Part shown: piece by piece, positions 27,800 through 40,024 of the stretch
Position numbering within the stretch: the stretch's first letter is position 1
Layout of the letters: every line of letters starts with the position of its first letter
Assembly (NCBI GenBank): GCA_022432975.1
Contig: CM039503.1
Span: 50,943,259-51,007,258, forward strand
Direction: 5' to 3'
DNA length: 64,000 bases
From: Begonia masoniana
Lineage: Eukaryota; Streptophyta; Magnoliopsida; Cucurbitales; Begoniaceae
The notes under the pieces: model-generated
What the model saw: only the letters and a program-made list of their open reading frames with translations
Told to the model about the DNA's origin: nothing
Databases searched by the model: none
Program-made: the position numbers and the translations under genes

Positions 27800-28563
27800 A
27801 ACAACGATAGATTCCGATTCAAGTAGATTGGTTGATTTAGACGAGAGATCAACTGGTGATGCCGAAATGGATTGGTATTCGGACAGTACGCCTGCATATG
27901 ATGATCTACGATCATTCGATCATGCAAATGAAAATGAAGAATTATTTGCGTATTCGACCTCCAAAGCTCTAGACGATGAGCTTCGAACACCAGTCGGCTT
28001 GGATGACGAGGAGGTAGAAAATAGACCGGCAAGAGAACAAATCGGTATGAGATTTTTTTTTTTGTAGAAAATATGCTTCTTTAGAACAAATTAAAGAAGA
28101 AATACGTATATATTCTTTGAAAAATGGTTATGGTATAAAATTCACTATAAGTGAAAAAGAGCCGACTGACGGCTGTGTGTGAAAATGGATGTGGGTGGCG
28201 AGTGCATGCTTCGAGAATGCAAGAAGAGCATACGTTTCAAATACGGAGTTTGATCGACTCTCACAGCTGTTCGAAGAAAGTTGAGGATCTACACGTTTCA
28301 GCAAAATGGGTGGCGAAGCTTTACCTGGACAGGTTCAAAATTCACCCTAACTGAGACATCCATTCTATTGTCGAGACAGTAAGGAAGGACTTCACTGTCG
28401 ACATTTCACCCAGTCTTACCACAAGAGCGAGAATCATAGCTCCAACCCTTAACGAAAGGAAGTGCGACGAAAAGTACGGGCAACTGTGGTCGTATGCAAG
28501 CAAAATATTCAGATCAAATTTGGGCAGCATAGTAAAAATTGATGGAAACCCAGTGGGACCTAA
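27800..28563 (+). pseudogene. MULE transposase, N-terminal part
   Basis: Acidic N-terminal stretch (27828-28050: MVDLDERSTGDAEMDW...), then after a frameshift ASLEQIKEEIRIYSLKNGYG, then TAVCENGCGWRVHASRMQ and IRSLIDSHSC, the MuDR-type CCHC DNA-binding domain, and WVAKLYLDRFKIHPN. A stop follows at about 28353, and the frame continues through RNLGSIVKI-like sequence. Family: MuDR/FAR1-like transposases, which cut and paste DNA as DDE enzymes. Frameshifts near 28055 and 28150 and the stop show decay. Confidence 0.82.
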
Positions 28564-29705
28564 TAGGGGTCCGGGTCGGTCTGGTTTTTGAAGAAACTAG
28601 GACCGGATCAAAAATTTGGTTTTCAAATTTTTGCACCAATAAGACCAAAAAAAATTTTCCGAACCGGACCAGAATTCAGGTCTCAGTTCTGGTAATCTCG
28701 TTTTTTTTTTTTTTTTTTGCAAATTAATTCGATTTTTTTTGTAGTGCAGAATTAGATAGATGTGTATAAGCCATAGCCATAACAAAAAAACAAAAAAAAA
28801 AGTCAAATTTTAGTCATAGGAGTAATCACTGCAGTTTGAAACCAAGTACCCAAATCCAACAATCTAATATCTCACAAAAAATAAAATAAAAATACAATTG
28901 ATTCAGATTTTCATATCAATGCACGTTTAATTCACAACAAACATAACTAAACATTAAAAACACAACAAACAGAGGGTTGGCCGAGAGAGTATCCCAAAAT
29001 TAATAATAGAATGCACAAGAACAACCTAATTACTAAATATTAGGTTAGTAATCGGACCAGGACAAACACCAATTACTAATCGGACCAGTACAAGCACAAA
29101 GTAAAACAGTCAACAAAGTGTCGGTACTCTTTTAGTCAAGCCAAGAGAGTAGCCAAAAATTCAGAACAAAATAGCAGATTACGGTTCTGCATAAGTTTAA
29201 CCTAATTACTAAATACTAAACACCAATTACCAATTACTAATGTGCTCAGTACAAAGCTAAAACAATCGGTACTATTTCGGTTAAGTCGAGAGAGTACCCC
29301 AAAAACTAAAAACAGTTTCTAAGTCGGATAACCTATAATCGAAGGAGAAGTCGGCTAAACAGTTTCTAAGGGCGAGCGACGCTGTGACGGAGGTTAAACG
29401 CCGCTGCAACGGCGAGGGCGAACACTTTGCGACGGGCAAGTGCAAGGGCGAGGGCTGACTGCTGAGGGTAGGGATGAACGTAATGAAAGGCACTCAGCGT
29501 CTCCCTTGATATTTAGTGCCAGAGGCTGGTCCGGGTTGGTCCCTCTGGCTTTTCTCTTCAAAACTAAGAACCGAACCAACTTTTTCAGTTCTGCCGAGGG
29601 CAGAACCGAAAACTGTTTAAAATTTTTGCAAAACTGACCAGAATCAGACCAACTAGGTCGGTTCTGGTCCGGTTCTTCGGTCCCATCCGGTTCTGCTCAC
29701 CCCTA
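28564..29705. mobile_element. hAT-like MITE inside MULE transposase
   Basis: Ends TAGGGGTCCGGG... and ...GCTCACCCCTA, with long subterminal GGACCGG/CCGGTTC complementarity. Flanked by GGACCTAA (28556-28563) and GGCCTTAA (29706-29713), an imperfect 8-bp target duplication. Removing the element and one copy rejoins the MULE frame (GPNSLRFQRLYMC). It has AT-rich repeats (ATTACTAATCGGACCAG types) at 29040-29240 and a GC-rich part at 29365-29470. No transposase. Confidence 0.75.
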
Positions 29706-29713
29706 GGCCTTAA

Positions 29714-30424
29714 TTCTTTGAGATTCCAAAGATTGTATATGTGCATTGCTGCTTGCAAGACCGGGTTGCTGGAGTGCAGAGATCTATTATATGCTTGGAT
29801 GACTGTCATCTATAGGGATCATGTGTCAGCCAAGTACTCACAGCCGTCAGTATTGATGGCAATGATGAAGTATATCCTGTTGCTATTGCCAATGTCGAAT
29901 CTAAGTGTGCGGACTCATGGACATGGTTTTTGCAAATATTAAAGCAAGACCTAAACACTGAATCGGGTCGCGGTTGAACACTTGTTTCAGATCGACAAAA
30001 GTATAATGCATTTTTATATTTTATTTCAAATTTTGGGGCGTTGTGGTAGTAATATTGTTTTATTGACGCTATTTTTCATGCAAATATCAGGGGTTGCAGA
30101 GAGCTGTTCGAGAACAATTCGAACATGTTGAACATCGCTTCTGCCTCCGGTATATGTATGCGAATTTTAAAAACTATTTTTGGGGCAGAGAATGCGGAGA
30201 TGCGATATGGAATGTGGCCAGAGCACCCACGGAGACCCATTTCGAGCATGAAATACGTAAATTATAGCAGTTTAGTCTGGAGGCCCACACATGGCTTCGA
30301 GCAGAATAGCCTAAATATTGGGCTAATTATGTCTTCTCTTTGAATCCCAAGTGCGATCTGTGATTAAATAATTTGTGCGAGTCATTCAATGCACTTTTTT
30401 TGCCGGTCAAGGGCAAACTGATTC
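29714..30424 (+). pseudogene. MULE transposase, catalytic core
   Basis: Pieces: RFQRLYMCIAACKTGLLECR; after a frameshift LDDCHL (first catalytic D; family LDGCHLKG, here followed by a stop); VSIDGNDEVYPVAIANVESK and DSWTWFLQILKQDLN; VSDRQK (second D) before a GT-AG intron at about 30000-30090; then AVREQFEHVEHRFCLRYMYA; and NNLCESFNALFLPVKGKLI, holding the catalytic E. All three DDE residues are recognisable, but several stops interrupt. Cut at 30424 by gypsy B; continues at 49248. Confidence 0.88.
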
Positions 30425-30818
30425 TGTAACGCCCCGAATTATATAAACCCGGTTCGCTACACCAGATACTGAACAGAACTATGACTTTCTGAGAAAATTT
30501 TAAAATTTCATTCAATGATCAAGATTTGACTCTTAAAACGTTAAAATTTGCAGCGGAAAAATCATCGTATAGAAACAATATTTATTAAATAGTTAAAATA
30601 TTCAAGACAGTTGGTTGAAAAAGAAAAGAAAAAACAGACCACGTCGACCGATCACTAAACTACAAAAGTCTTTACTCACAAGACAAAACAGAACACATCG
30701 ACCGATCACTAAACGACAAACATTCTCAGCCTACATCTACCGATAGAACAAACTACGTCTTCTAGTCACTAGACGATAAAAGTCCTCAATTCACATCTAC
30801 CGATAGACTACATCTGCC
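30425..30818 (-). repeat. Element B 3' LTR, distal part
   Basis: Starts TGTAACGCCCCGAATTATAT, the same as 46294, and is cut at CTGCC by element C. Confidence 0.92.
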
Positions 30819-33080
30819 TGTAACGCCTCAAGTTTTATAAACCCGGTTCGTTACTCATAACCCGGACATAACTAAGAAATTTTGGACCAATTTTAAACTT
30901 CGCTCGAAAGTCGAAATTTGACATTTTTCTAAAACCTCAAAACATTAAAACTTGCAACGGAAATTCCTTTGAGCAGAATAGAGTTAAGCAAAGCTATAAA
31001 AAAAATCTGTTAAAATATTAAGAAATAATTCGGCCGGGAGAGACGAAGGTTTAAGTGTGAAATACTTAAAGTTCATAAAAGTCAAACGTATCATCCGCTG
31101 AACAAAGTGAACAAAAAGGGGCAGAAACAAAACCGAAGGCTTCCACCGATGACGTCAGCCGGATGAATCATTCATCCAACTTTTGCCGACTGCAAAACGA
31201 CAAGTTTTGCTACTCGCATCTACCGATGATGTCAGCCGGATGATTCGTTCATCCAGCCTCTGCCGACTACAAGTCGATAAAACTTTTACTCACGTCTTCC
31301 GATAGAACAAGCTACATATATCGATCACAAAACGACAAAAGACCCATACTCACCTCTTCTGATAGAACAAACTACATATACCGATCATAAAACGACAAAC
31401 TTCTACTACATCATCCGATATGTTTAATACACGACATCCGCCGATCACTAAACGACAAAACTTCTACTACATCATCCGATAGGTTTAATACATGACATCC
31501 GCCGATCACTAAACGACAAAACTTCTACTGAAGACATCTTCCGATGACTTTTACTGAAGACATCATCTGATGGCTTTATTTGAAGACATCATCTGATGAC
31601 TTTTACTGAAGACATCATCCGTTAGACAACAGAATAACAACTCTACGTCTGCCGATAGACATCATCTACCGATAGATCAAAAATACTCGACGAAAACAGC
31701 ATAGCAACAATTCCACTCTAACAAGAAAACTCCTACTACCAGTAGAACATGAACATTTTACTAAAAACCATTCAAAACTATTTAAATCAGTGCATTACTC
31801 CGAAATATGGTAAAACCACTATTAAACTGACAGAGTATCATTAACAGAAAAGTCTCAAGATGTATTTCAAAAACATTAAAACTACTACTATCATAAAAAC
31901 TCAACGTACTTAAGTTGAAACATTGTCAACTAAACTTTCACAACTACTGACATCAGTTAAACCGCCCCTTCAGCTGCCAGTTCGATGCATGAATGCACCC
32001 CTCCAACCTGCCTAGATCTCAATAAACTCAGAGAACACACCTGCTGTCTTTTCTTCACCTACATCACAAAACTCATTTATTAGCCTAATGCTAAATAAGT
32101 GAAGCAATCATGAAATGAAATGCTGAAATGTAAATCTTAATCATGCAGTTTCTACTTTCTCAGCTCAGTTGCATTCACATTCATCGTAATCTGATCTTAA
32201 TATTCCATTGGGAGTGAGATCAACTATCCCAAAGTCATAAATCCTCTTCATCAATTAAGAGGCAGATTAATTCCCTTAACATCTATCATGATCCCCAGGT
32301 TCCCTTGGGAGTGGGATCAACTCTCCCAATGTTATAAATCCACTTCATCAATTAAGGGGCGGATTAATTCCCTTAACAGCTATCATAATACGTTCTGTTC
32401 ATGCCTTACCATACATTCCATGTAAATTTATTTTCGTATTCTTTCAAAACATGATGCATGACCAAACTGAAAACATTCAATATGCAGAAAACCTACTATT
32501 TTGTGATGTAGGCCCGAGGGCACAAGCACACTTCACTTACCTGGCTCTCCTGGAAATGCTCGGTGTTGCAAACAACTTTGGGAGCTTACTCAACCTAAAA
32601 CCATGGACAGATTATCGATTAGATTTTACTAAACCTCATTCTACACTATCTAGAAGCCTAAGGAAACTAGTTTAGGAGCTTAGTTCGTTATACATCTCCG
32701 ATTACCACAAAACCCGAACTAGTTCGCTCACAGCATTCTCGAAACTCACATTTATCCACTCCCCAAATCATCGATAGTTACCAATGCAGCAAGGAATCGA
32801 AATAGAACTCACCTAGTTTGGAGAAAAATTGGATGGAAGAATCGCCTAGGGAGCTCTGCTGCTTGAGCTGAATAACTAGAGGGGAGAGTAGGGAAAGAGT
32901 GGAAGCTACAGTGCATTAAATCCAAAATCTCTTTCCTTAAATACGTTATCCACTTTTAAAATTTCCAATTACCCTAATGTCCTTGCCTAGTCATACATTA
33001 ACCCTACTTTCATTATTGCCAAAAGTGTGCCATTAATTAAAAAAATATATAGAATTGGTTTGATAGAACCAGGTGTTACA
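30819..33080 (-). repeat. Element C 3' LTR
   Basis: TGTAACGCC...GGTGTTACA. Contains ATC(C/T)(A/T)CCGAT repeats at 31190-31680, TGACGTCA near 31148, and a doubled segment at 32215-32385. Confidence 0.93.
31080..31680 (-). repeat. CCGAT minisatellite in element C LTR
   Basis: Irregular repeats of units such as CCGATCACTAAACGACAAA and GAAGACATCATCCGATG, each carrying a CATC-N2-CCGAT-like core on the plus strand (antisense to the element). Equivalent block at 38020-38615. Confidence 0.75.
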
Positions 33081-33115
33081 ATCTACCCTCCTTAAAAGAA
33101 TTTTGTCCTCAAAAT

Positions 33116-35758
33116 TCAGTACCTGAATAAATCTGGATGTTGGTTCATCATGTCTTGCTGGCACTCCAAAGTTGTCTCCTCAATGTTCTGGTTATGCCAT
33201 AAGACTTTCACCAGTGGAACTTCTTTGTTGCGCAACACTTTCACAGCATAGTCTAGGATCCTTACTGGTTTCTCCTCATATGTAAGAGTAGGAAGAACTT
33301 CAATACTCTGCTGTTCCACAATCTGTGATGGATCTCGTACACACTTCTTCAACATAGATACATGGAACACATTATGGATTCCTTCCATAGAAGCCGGTAG
33401 CTGCAACTGATAGGCTGCTCTCCCAACTCTCTTCAGGATAGTGAACGGTCCAATAAATCTGGGGTTCAACTTGCCTCTCTTCCCGAATCTCACAACTCCT
33501 TTAAATGGTGATACCTTGAGGAAAACTTCATCACTTACCTCAAACTCCAATTCTCTACGTCTCTTATTAGCATAACTTTTCTGTCGGCTTTGAGCTGTCA
33601 GAATCCGCTGGCGGATGAGGGCAACCTTCTCAACAGTTTGTTGCACAATGTCAGGACCAAGCAACTGTGCTTCACCAACTTCGTCCCAATATATAGGAGA
33701 TCTGCATTTACTTCCATATAATGCTTCATACGGTGCCATCCCTATTGTTGCCTGAAAGCTGTTATTATAGGAAAACTCCACTAATGATAAGTACTTACTC
33801 CAAGAGCCCTGAAATTCTAATACACACGCACGGAGTATATCTTTTAATGTTTGAATAGTTCTTTCGGATTGTCCATCTGTTTGTGGATGGAAGGCTGTGC
33901 TAAAGTTAAGTTGTGTTCCCATAGCTTTATGCAAACTTTTCCAAAACTTAGACGTAAATCTAGAATCTCGGTAAGAAACTATAGCGCTTGGAACTCCATG
34001 TAAACGTACAATCTCCTGCATGTACAATTCAGCAAGTTGATCCATTGAGTAAGTCATCCTTACTGGTAGGAAGTGGGCAGATTTGGTTAATTGATCAACT
34101 ATCACCCAGATTGCATCATGTCCCTTTGCTGTTCTAGGCAATCCCACAACAAAGTCCATCGTTATTTGTTCCCATTTTCATTCAGGAACTGGTAAAGGTT
34201 GCAATGTTCCTGAGGGTCTCTGATGTTCAGCTTTAATCTGCTGACAACACAAGCATGATCCTATATACTCTGCCACACTCTTTTTCATACCTGGCCACCA
34301 ATAATGCTGTCTAAGATCTTTGTACATCTTTGTACTTTCAGGGTGGACAGAAAATCTTGAAGAATGTGCTTCTAAAAGGATATCTCTTCGAAGTTCATCA
34401 TTAGTCGAAACAAACCATCTATTCCTAAACTTAAGGATTCCATCATCAGAATGGTTGAAATCCGACTTGTCAGTAGATTCCATGCTCAGTTTGTACTTGT
34501 TGCACTCCACATCATTTATCTGAGCTTCCTTTATCATTTCTAGAATGGTAGGTCTCAGGGATATGGTTGAAAGCATAGCTAATATACTGGATACTGCTTC
34601 TAAATTAAATCTTCGGAATTTTGTCTCTAAGGCTATCGGTATATCCAGAATCAATGCAGAGGCTGAGGTTGTCACTCTACTCAAAGCATCTGCTACAACG
34701 TTTGCTTTGCCGGGATGGTATTTAATCTCAAAATCATAATCCTTCACAAATTCCAACTATCGCCGTTGCCTCATATTTAATTCCTTCTGTGAGAAGATAT
34801 ATTTCAGACTTTTATGGTCCGAAAATATATCACAAGTTTGACCATACAAGTAATGTCTCCAAATCTTAAGTGCAAAAACCACTGCAGCTAGTTCTAAGTC
34901 GTGTGTAGGGTAATTCTTCTCATGTGTTTTAAACTGTCTAGAGGCATAAGCTATTACCTTACCGTCTTGCATCAACACGCATCCAAGACCAATTTTGGAA
35001 GCATCACAATAAATGCTAAATTTACCATTTTCAACGGGAAGGGTTAATATTGGGGCATTGGTTAGTTTCTGTTTCAAGGTCTGAAAGCTGGATTCACATT
35101 CCTCTGTCCATGCATACTTGATGCTTTTCCTAGTTAACCGAGTGAGAGGTGGAGCAATCTTCGAGAATCCTTCAATAAATTTCCTGTAATACCCGGTCAA
35201 TCCAAGGAAACTTCGAATATCAGTGGCGTTCTTCGGTTGGGGCCATTCCTTAACTGCTTGAACCTTTGCTGGATCAACAGATATGCCATCTCCAAAGATG
35301 ACATGACCTAAAAAGTGAACTCTGTCCAACCAAAACTCACACTTAGACAACTTGGTATAAAGTTGATGCTGTCTAAGTACTCCTAACACCAAACTCAAAT
35401 GTCTTGCGTGCTCGTCCTTAGTACGCGAATAGATTAGGATATCATCAATAAACACTATAACAAATTTATCTAAATATTCATGAAACACTCTATTCATAAG
35501 ATCCATAAAGGCTGCTGGTGCATTTGTCAATCCAAAAGACATTACCAAGAACTCGTAATGTCCATACCTTGTGCGAAAGGCAGTCTTTGGGATATCTTCG
35601 GTTTTGACCTTTAGTTGATAGTAGCCTGACCTTAGGTCAATCTTAGAAAAAACATGGGCACCATTAAGCTGATCAAATAAATCGTCGATTCTAGGCAGTG
35701 GGTACCTGTTCTTGACGGTTAACTTGTTCAATTCCCGATAATCAATGCACATACGCAT
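33116..35758 (-). pseudogene. Element C pol: RT, RNase H, integrase, chromodomain-like end
   Basis: Minus strand. 35758-34757: reverse transcriptase ([42 protein letters not shown] as the catalytic box) and RNase H ([11 protein letters not shown]). A TAG at about 34756 replaces W in [12 protein letters not shown]. 34756-34178: rest of RNase H ([13 protein letters not shown]) and the integrase zinc site (H-x-H...[12 protein letters not shown]). A TGA replaces W at about 34176. 34159-33116: integrase core (MDFVVGLP; the expected SDRDPRF reads SYRDSRF, losing a catalytic D), then VLRNKEVPLVKVLWHNQ, a chromodomain-like C-terminus ending at 33116. Dead copy. Confidence 0.9.
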
Positions 35759-37601
35759 TGATCCATCCTTCTTTTTGACAAAAAAGACAGGTGCACCTCA
35801 CGATGAAAAGCTTGGATGTATGAACCCTTTCTCTAATAGCTCTTCCAATTGTTTCTTTAATTCCTTAAGCTCCGTAGGTGCAAGTCTATAGGGATTCTTA
35901 GATACAGGCTCCGCGCCTGGGTAAACATCTACAACAAACTCGATTCCTTTATCTGGCGGCAAGCTAGGAAGATCGTCTAGAAACACTTCTGGAAAATCTT
36001 GGACAACTAAAACATTTTGGGGAGTTGCTTTTCCTACTAGTTATGTATGCAAAACATAGGCCAAGAAGCTTAAGTACTCTCTGCATGGAGAGGGTCTACA
36101 ATTTATAGAAGTCATCACAGACATTTCCTTACTCTTCTTTAGAGCTTGGAAAGTATGTTTCAAACCACCAGGGGGCTGAAAACTAACTACTCCAGTCCTA
36201 CAGTCGATCGTGGCATAATGCTTGAACAACAAATCCATTCATAGGATTACATCAAATCCCGTTATATCCATAATAATGAGATCAGCAGGCAGATTCATGT
36301 TTCCCACTAATACAACACTATCCAGTATCACTTGGTTAGAGTACATGCGCTCACCAGAGGGTAATGCTACGTTAAACACATGCTCAGTGGGTGTAAACTG
36401 TACATCTAGTTTATCAGCAAATGCAGAGGCTATAAAAGAATGTGTTACATCTGAATCTATTAAAGTAAAAGCAGGGGTAGAGTTGATCAATATGGTACCT
36501 GACACCACGACAGGCTGTTCATCATCGCCCGTCTCCATCATGGAGAATATCCTTGGCTTTACTTTGGCAGGGCCACTCTTCAAGGCTGGGCAGTCCCTGT
36601 TGATATGGCCGACTTTCTTACAATGGAAACATCGAATGATCTTGGGCTTTGGGCAATCCTTGAACAAATGTCCAACCTCTTCACAGTTGAAACACTTTCC
36701 CGATCCGAACCTACATTCACCCAGGTGACTTTTCAGACACTTCGGGCACTGGGGATACTTCTTGGTGTCCTGTTCCTTCTTTCCTGTTCCTTGACTGTTC
36801 TGGCTTTCACTAGGCCTTTTTGTTCCACTCTGTTGACGTGGTTGGATAAACTTCTGTGGGGTTTCTCTTGCTCTAGTACACTTCATTTCCGCATCCTCCA
36901 CTTCCAACGCAGTGGACACAACCTCGCTGAAGGACAAGCCTTTGATGCCAGTAAACTTGACTCCTCTGAAAATCTCCGGCTTTAGTCCATTCAAAAACTG
37001 AAACACTTTATCTTCATTTCTATGGACGAGATGTCCGGCAAATCTTAACAGGGACTCGAATTGTCTGCTGTACTCAGCCACTGACCCCGTCTGTTTCAAG
37101 CTCAAAAATTCAACTTTCTTAGCGGCCTGGACAGTGCTGTTGAAACACTTCTCATAGAAAACTTCTCTGAATTGTGTCCAAGACATAGCCAGGGCATCAG
37201 CGGCGGTTTCCATCGACTCCCACCAGAGTTGAGCTTCGCCAGCTAGATGGAATGTTGCCAGAGTGACCTTGTCTCCTTGCATCGATATTGGCGTACCTAA
37301 ACATACTCTCAACCTTTCTGAGCCACTCTTCAGCAACAGTGGGATTTGTTGATTTCCCATCAAATGTGGGCGGCTGAAGTCTCCGAAATCTGTCTACAGA
37401 GTGCTCACCGCTAGAACTCGAGTTAGCACTTCCTTGTATATCTCGTTTCAACAACACACCCAACTGATCGGACTGTTGGCGCACTAAATCAGTTTGCTGA
37501 CGCACTAAATCTGTCAGCTGCCTAATCACACTAAACTCCTCTTCACCTCTCACATTCGGCATTTCTCTTGTTACTCTAGGTCTCCCTGGGCGTCTGGCCA
37601 T
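35759..37601 (-). pseudogene. Element C gag and protease
   Basis: gag ATG at 37601 (MARRPGRPRVTREMPNVRGE). A frameshift lies near 37280, where QGDKVTLATFHLAGEAQLWW moves to another frame. Zinc knuckles CPKCLKSHLGEC, CFNCEEVGHLFKDC and CFHCKKVGHINRDC follow at about 36750-36600. The protease motif reads LIDSDVTHSF instead of IDSGATHSF, so the active-site G-A is lost. A TGA near 36239 and a TAG near 36040 interrupt. The link to RT ([20 protein letters not shown], 35986-35798) ends in TGA in place of W (SPWGAP). Confidence 0.88.
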
Positions 37602-37742
37602 AATACTAAATTTCTGCACAGGGTTAACTACTCTCATAAACATCTTATAGCTAAAGCTAACATAAACACTTACAGTTGTTGGAGTACTCCCATGCAACGA
37701 TTGGCACTGATGAGTAATCTTTTAAACGGTCTAACTGAATGT

Positions 37743-37753
37743 CTCTGATACCA
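37743..37753 (-). promoter_or_regulatory. Element C primer-binding site (tRNA-iMet)
   Basis: TGGTATCAGAG on the minus strand, three bases after the 5' LTR. Confidence 0.88.
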
Positions 37754-37756
37754 TAC

Positions 37757-40019
37757 TGTAACACCCCGAGTTTTATAAACACGGTTTGTTACTCATAACC
37801 CGAACATAACTAAGAAATTTTGGACCAATTTAAAACTTCGCTCGAAAGTCGAAATTTGACATTTTTCTAAAATCTCAAAACATTAAAACTTGCAGCGGAA
37901 ATTCCTTTGAGCAGAATAAAGTTAAGCAAAGCTATAAAAAAAATCTGTTAAAATATTAAGAAATAATTCGGCCGGGAGAGAAGAAGGTTTAAGTGTGAAA
38001 TACTTAAAGTTCATAAAAGTCAAACGTATCATCCGCTGAACAAAGTGAACAAAAAGGGGCAGAAACAAAACCGAAGGCTTCCACCGATGACGTCAGCCGG
38101 ATGAATCATTCATCCAACTTCTGCCGACTGCAAAACGACAAGTTTTGCTACTCGCATCTACCGATGACGTCAGCCGGATGATTCGTTCATCCAGCCTCTG
38201 CCGACTACAAGTCGATAAAACTTTTACTCACGTCGTCCGATAGAACAAGCTACATATACCGATCACAAAACGACAAAAGACCCTTACTCACCTCTTCCGA
38301 TAGAACAAACTACATATACCGATAACAAAACGACAAACTTCTACTACATCATCCGATATGTTTAATACACGACATCCGCCGATCACTAAACGACAAAACT
38401 TCTACTACATCATCCGATAGGTTTAATACATGACATCCGCCGATCACTAAACGACAAAACTTCTACTGAAGACATCTTCCGATGACTTTTACTGAAGACA
38501 TCATCCGATGGCTTTATTTGAAGACATCATCCGATAGCTTTTACTGAAGACATCATCCGTTAGACAACAGAATAACAACTCTACGTCTGTCGATAGACAT
38601 CATCTACCGATAGATCTAAAATACTTGACGAAAACAGCATAGCAACAATTCCACTCTAACAAGAAAACTCCTACTACCAGTAGAACATGAACATTTTACT
38701 AAAAACCATTCAAAACTATTTAAATCAGTGCATTACTCCGAAATATGGTAAAACCACTATTAAACTGACAGAGTATCATTAACAGAAAAGTCTCAAGATG
38801 TATTTCAAAAACATTAAAACTACTACTGTCATAAAAACTCAACGTACTTAAGTTGAAACATTGTCAACTAAACTTTCACAACTACTGACATCAGTTAAAC
38901 CGCCCCGTCAGCTGCCAGTTCAATGCATGAATGCACCCCTCCAACCTGCCTAGATCTCAACAAACTCAGAGAAAACACCTGCTGTCTTTTCTTCACCTAC
39001 ATCACAAAACTCATCTATTAGCCTAATGCTAAATAAGTGAAGCAATCATGAAATGAAATGCTGAAATGTAAATCTTAATCATGTAGTTTCTACTTTCTCA
39101 GCTCAGTTGCATTCACATTCATCGTAATCTAATCTCAATATTCTATTGGGAGTGAGATCAACTCTCCCAAAGTCATAAATCATCTTCATCAATTAAGGGG
39201 CAGATTAATTCCCTTAACAGCTATCATGATCCCCAGGTTCCCTTGGGAGTGGGATCAACTCTCCCAATGTGATAAATCCACTTCATCAATTAAGGGGCAG
39301 ATTAATTCCCTTTACAGCTATCATAATACGTTCTGTTCATGCCTTACCATACATTCCATGTAAATTCATTTTCGTATTCTTTCAAAACATGATACATGAC
39401 CAAACTGAAAACATTCAACATGCAGAAAACCTACTATTTTGTGATATAGGCCCGAGGGCACAAGCACACTTCACTTACCTGGCTCTCCTAGAAATGCTCG
39501 GTGTTGTAAACAACTTTGGGAGCTTACTCAACCTAAAACCATGGATAGATTATTGATTAGATTTTACTAAACCTCATTCTACACTATCCAGAAGCCTAAG
39601 AAAACTAGTTTAGGAGCTTAGTTCGTTATACATCTCTGATTACCACAAAACCCCAACTAGTTCGCTCACAGCATTCTCGAAACTCACATTTATCCACTCC
39701 CAAAATCATTGATAGTTACCAATGCAGCAAGGAATCGAAATAGAACTCACCTAGTTTGGAGAAAAATCGGATGGAAGAATCGCCTAGAGAGCTCTGCTGC
39801 TTGAGCTGAATACCGAGAGGGGAGAGTAGGGAAAGAGTGGTGGCTACAGTGCATTAAATCCAAAATCCCTTTCCTTAAATACGTTATCCACTTTTAAAAT
39901 TTCCAATTACCCTAATGCCCTTGCCTAGTCATCCATTAACCCTACTTTCATTATTGCCAAAAAGTGTGCCATTAATTAAAAAAATATATAGAATTGGTTT
40001 GATAGAACCAGGTGTTACA
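37757..40019 (-). repeat. Element C 5' LTR
   Basis: 2263 bp, TGTAACACCC...GGTGTTACA, next to CTGCC at 40020. Confidence 0.94.
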
Positions 40020-40024
40020 CTGCC

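Larger units (their letters stand above)
30819..40019 (-). mobile_element. Ty3/gypsy element C, structurally complete
   Basis: 9201 bp. LTRs at 30819-33080 (2262 bp) and 37757-40019 (2263 bp), target duplication CTGCC (30814-30818, 40020-40024), primer site 37743-37753, gag-pol on the minus strand in order gag, protease, RT, RNase H, integrase, chromodomain-like end. LTRs differ by scattered bases, densest in the first 90 bp (about 7 differences). Related to but distinct from B. Several stops, mostly TGG to TGA/TAG, and one gag frameshift. Confidence 0.95.

Noticed and set aside
36222..36985. Plus-strand frames of 126-168 codons across element C gag (and 44886-45715 across B)
   Set aside because: Antisense shadows of gag and protease coding.
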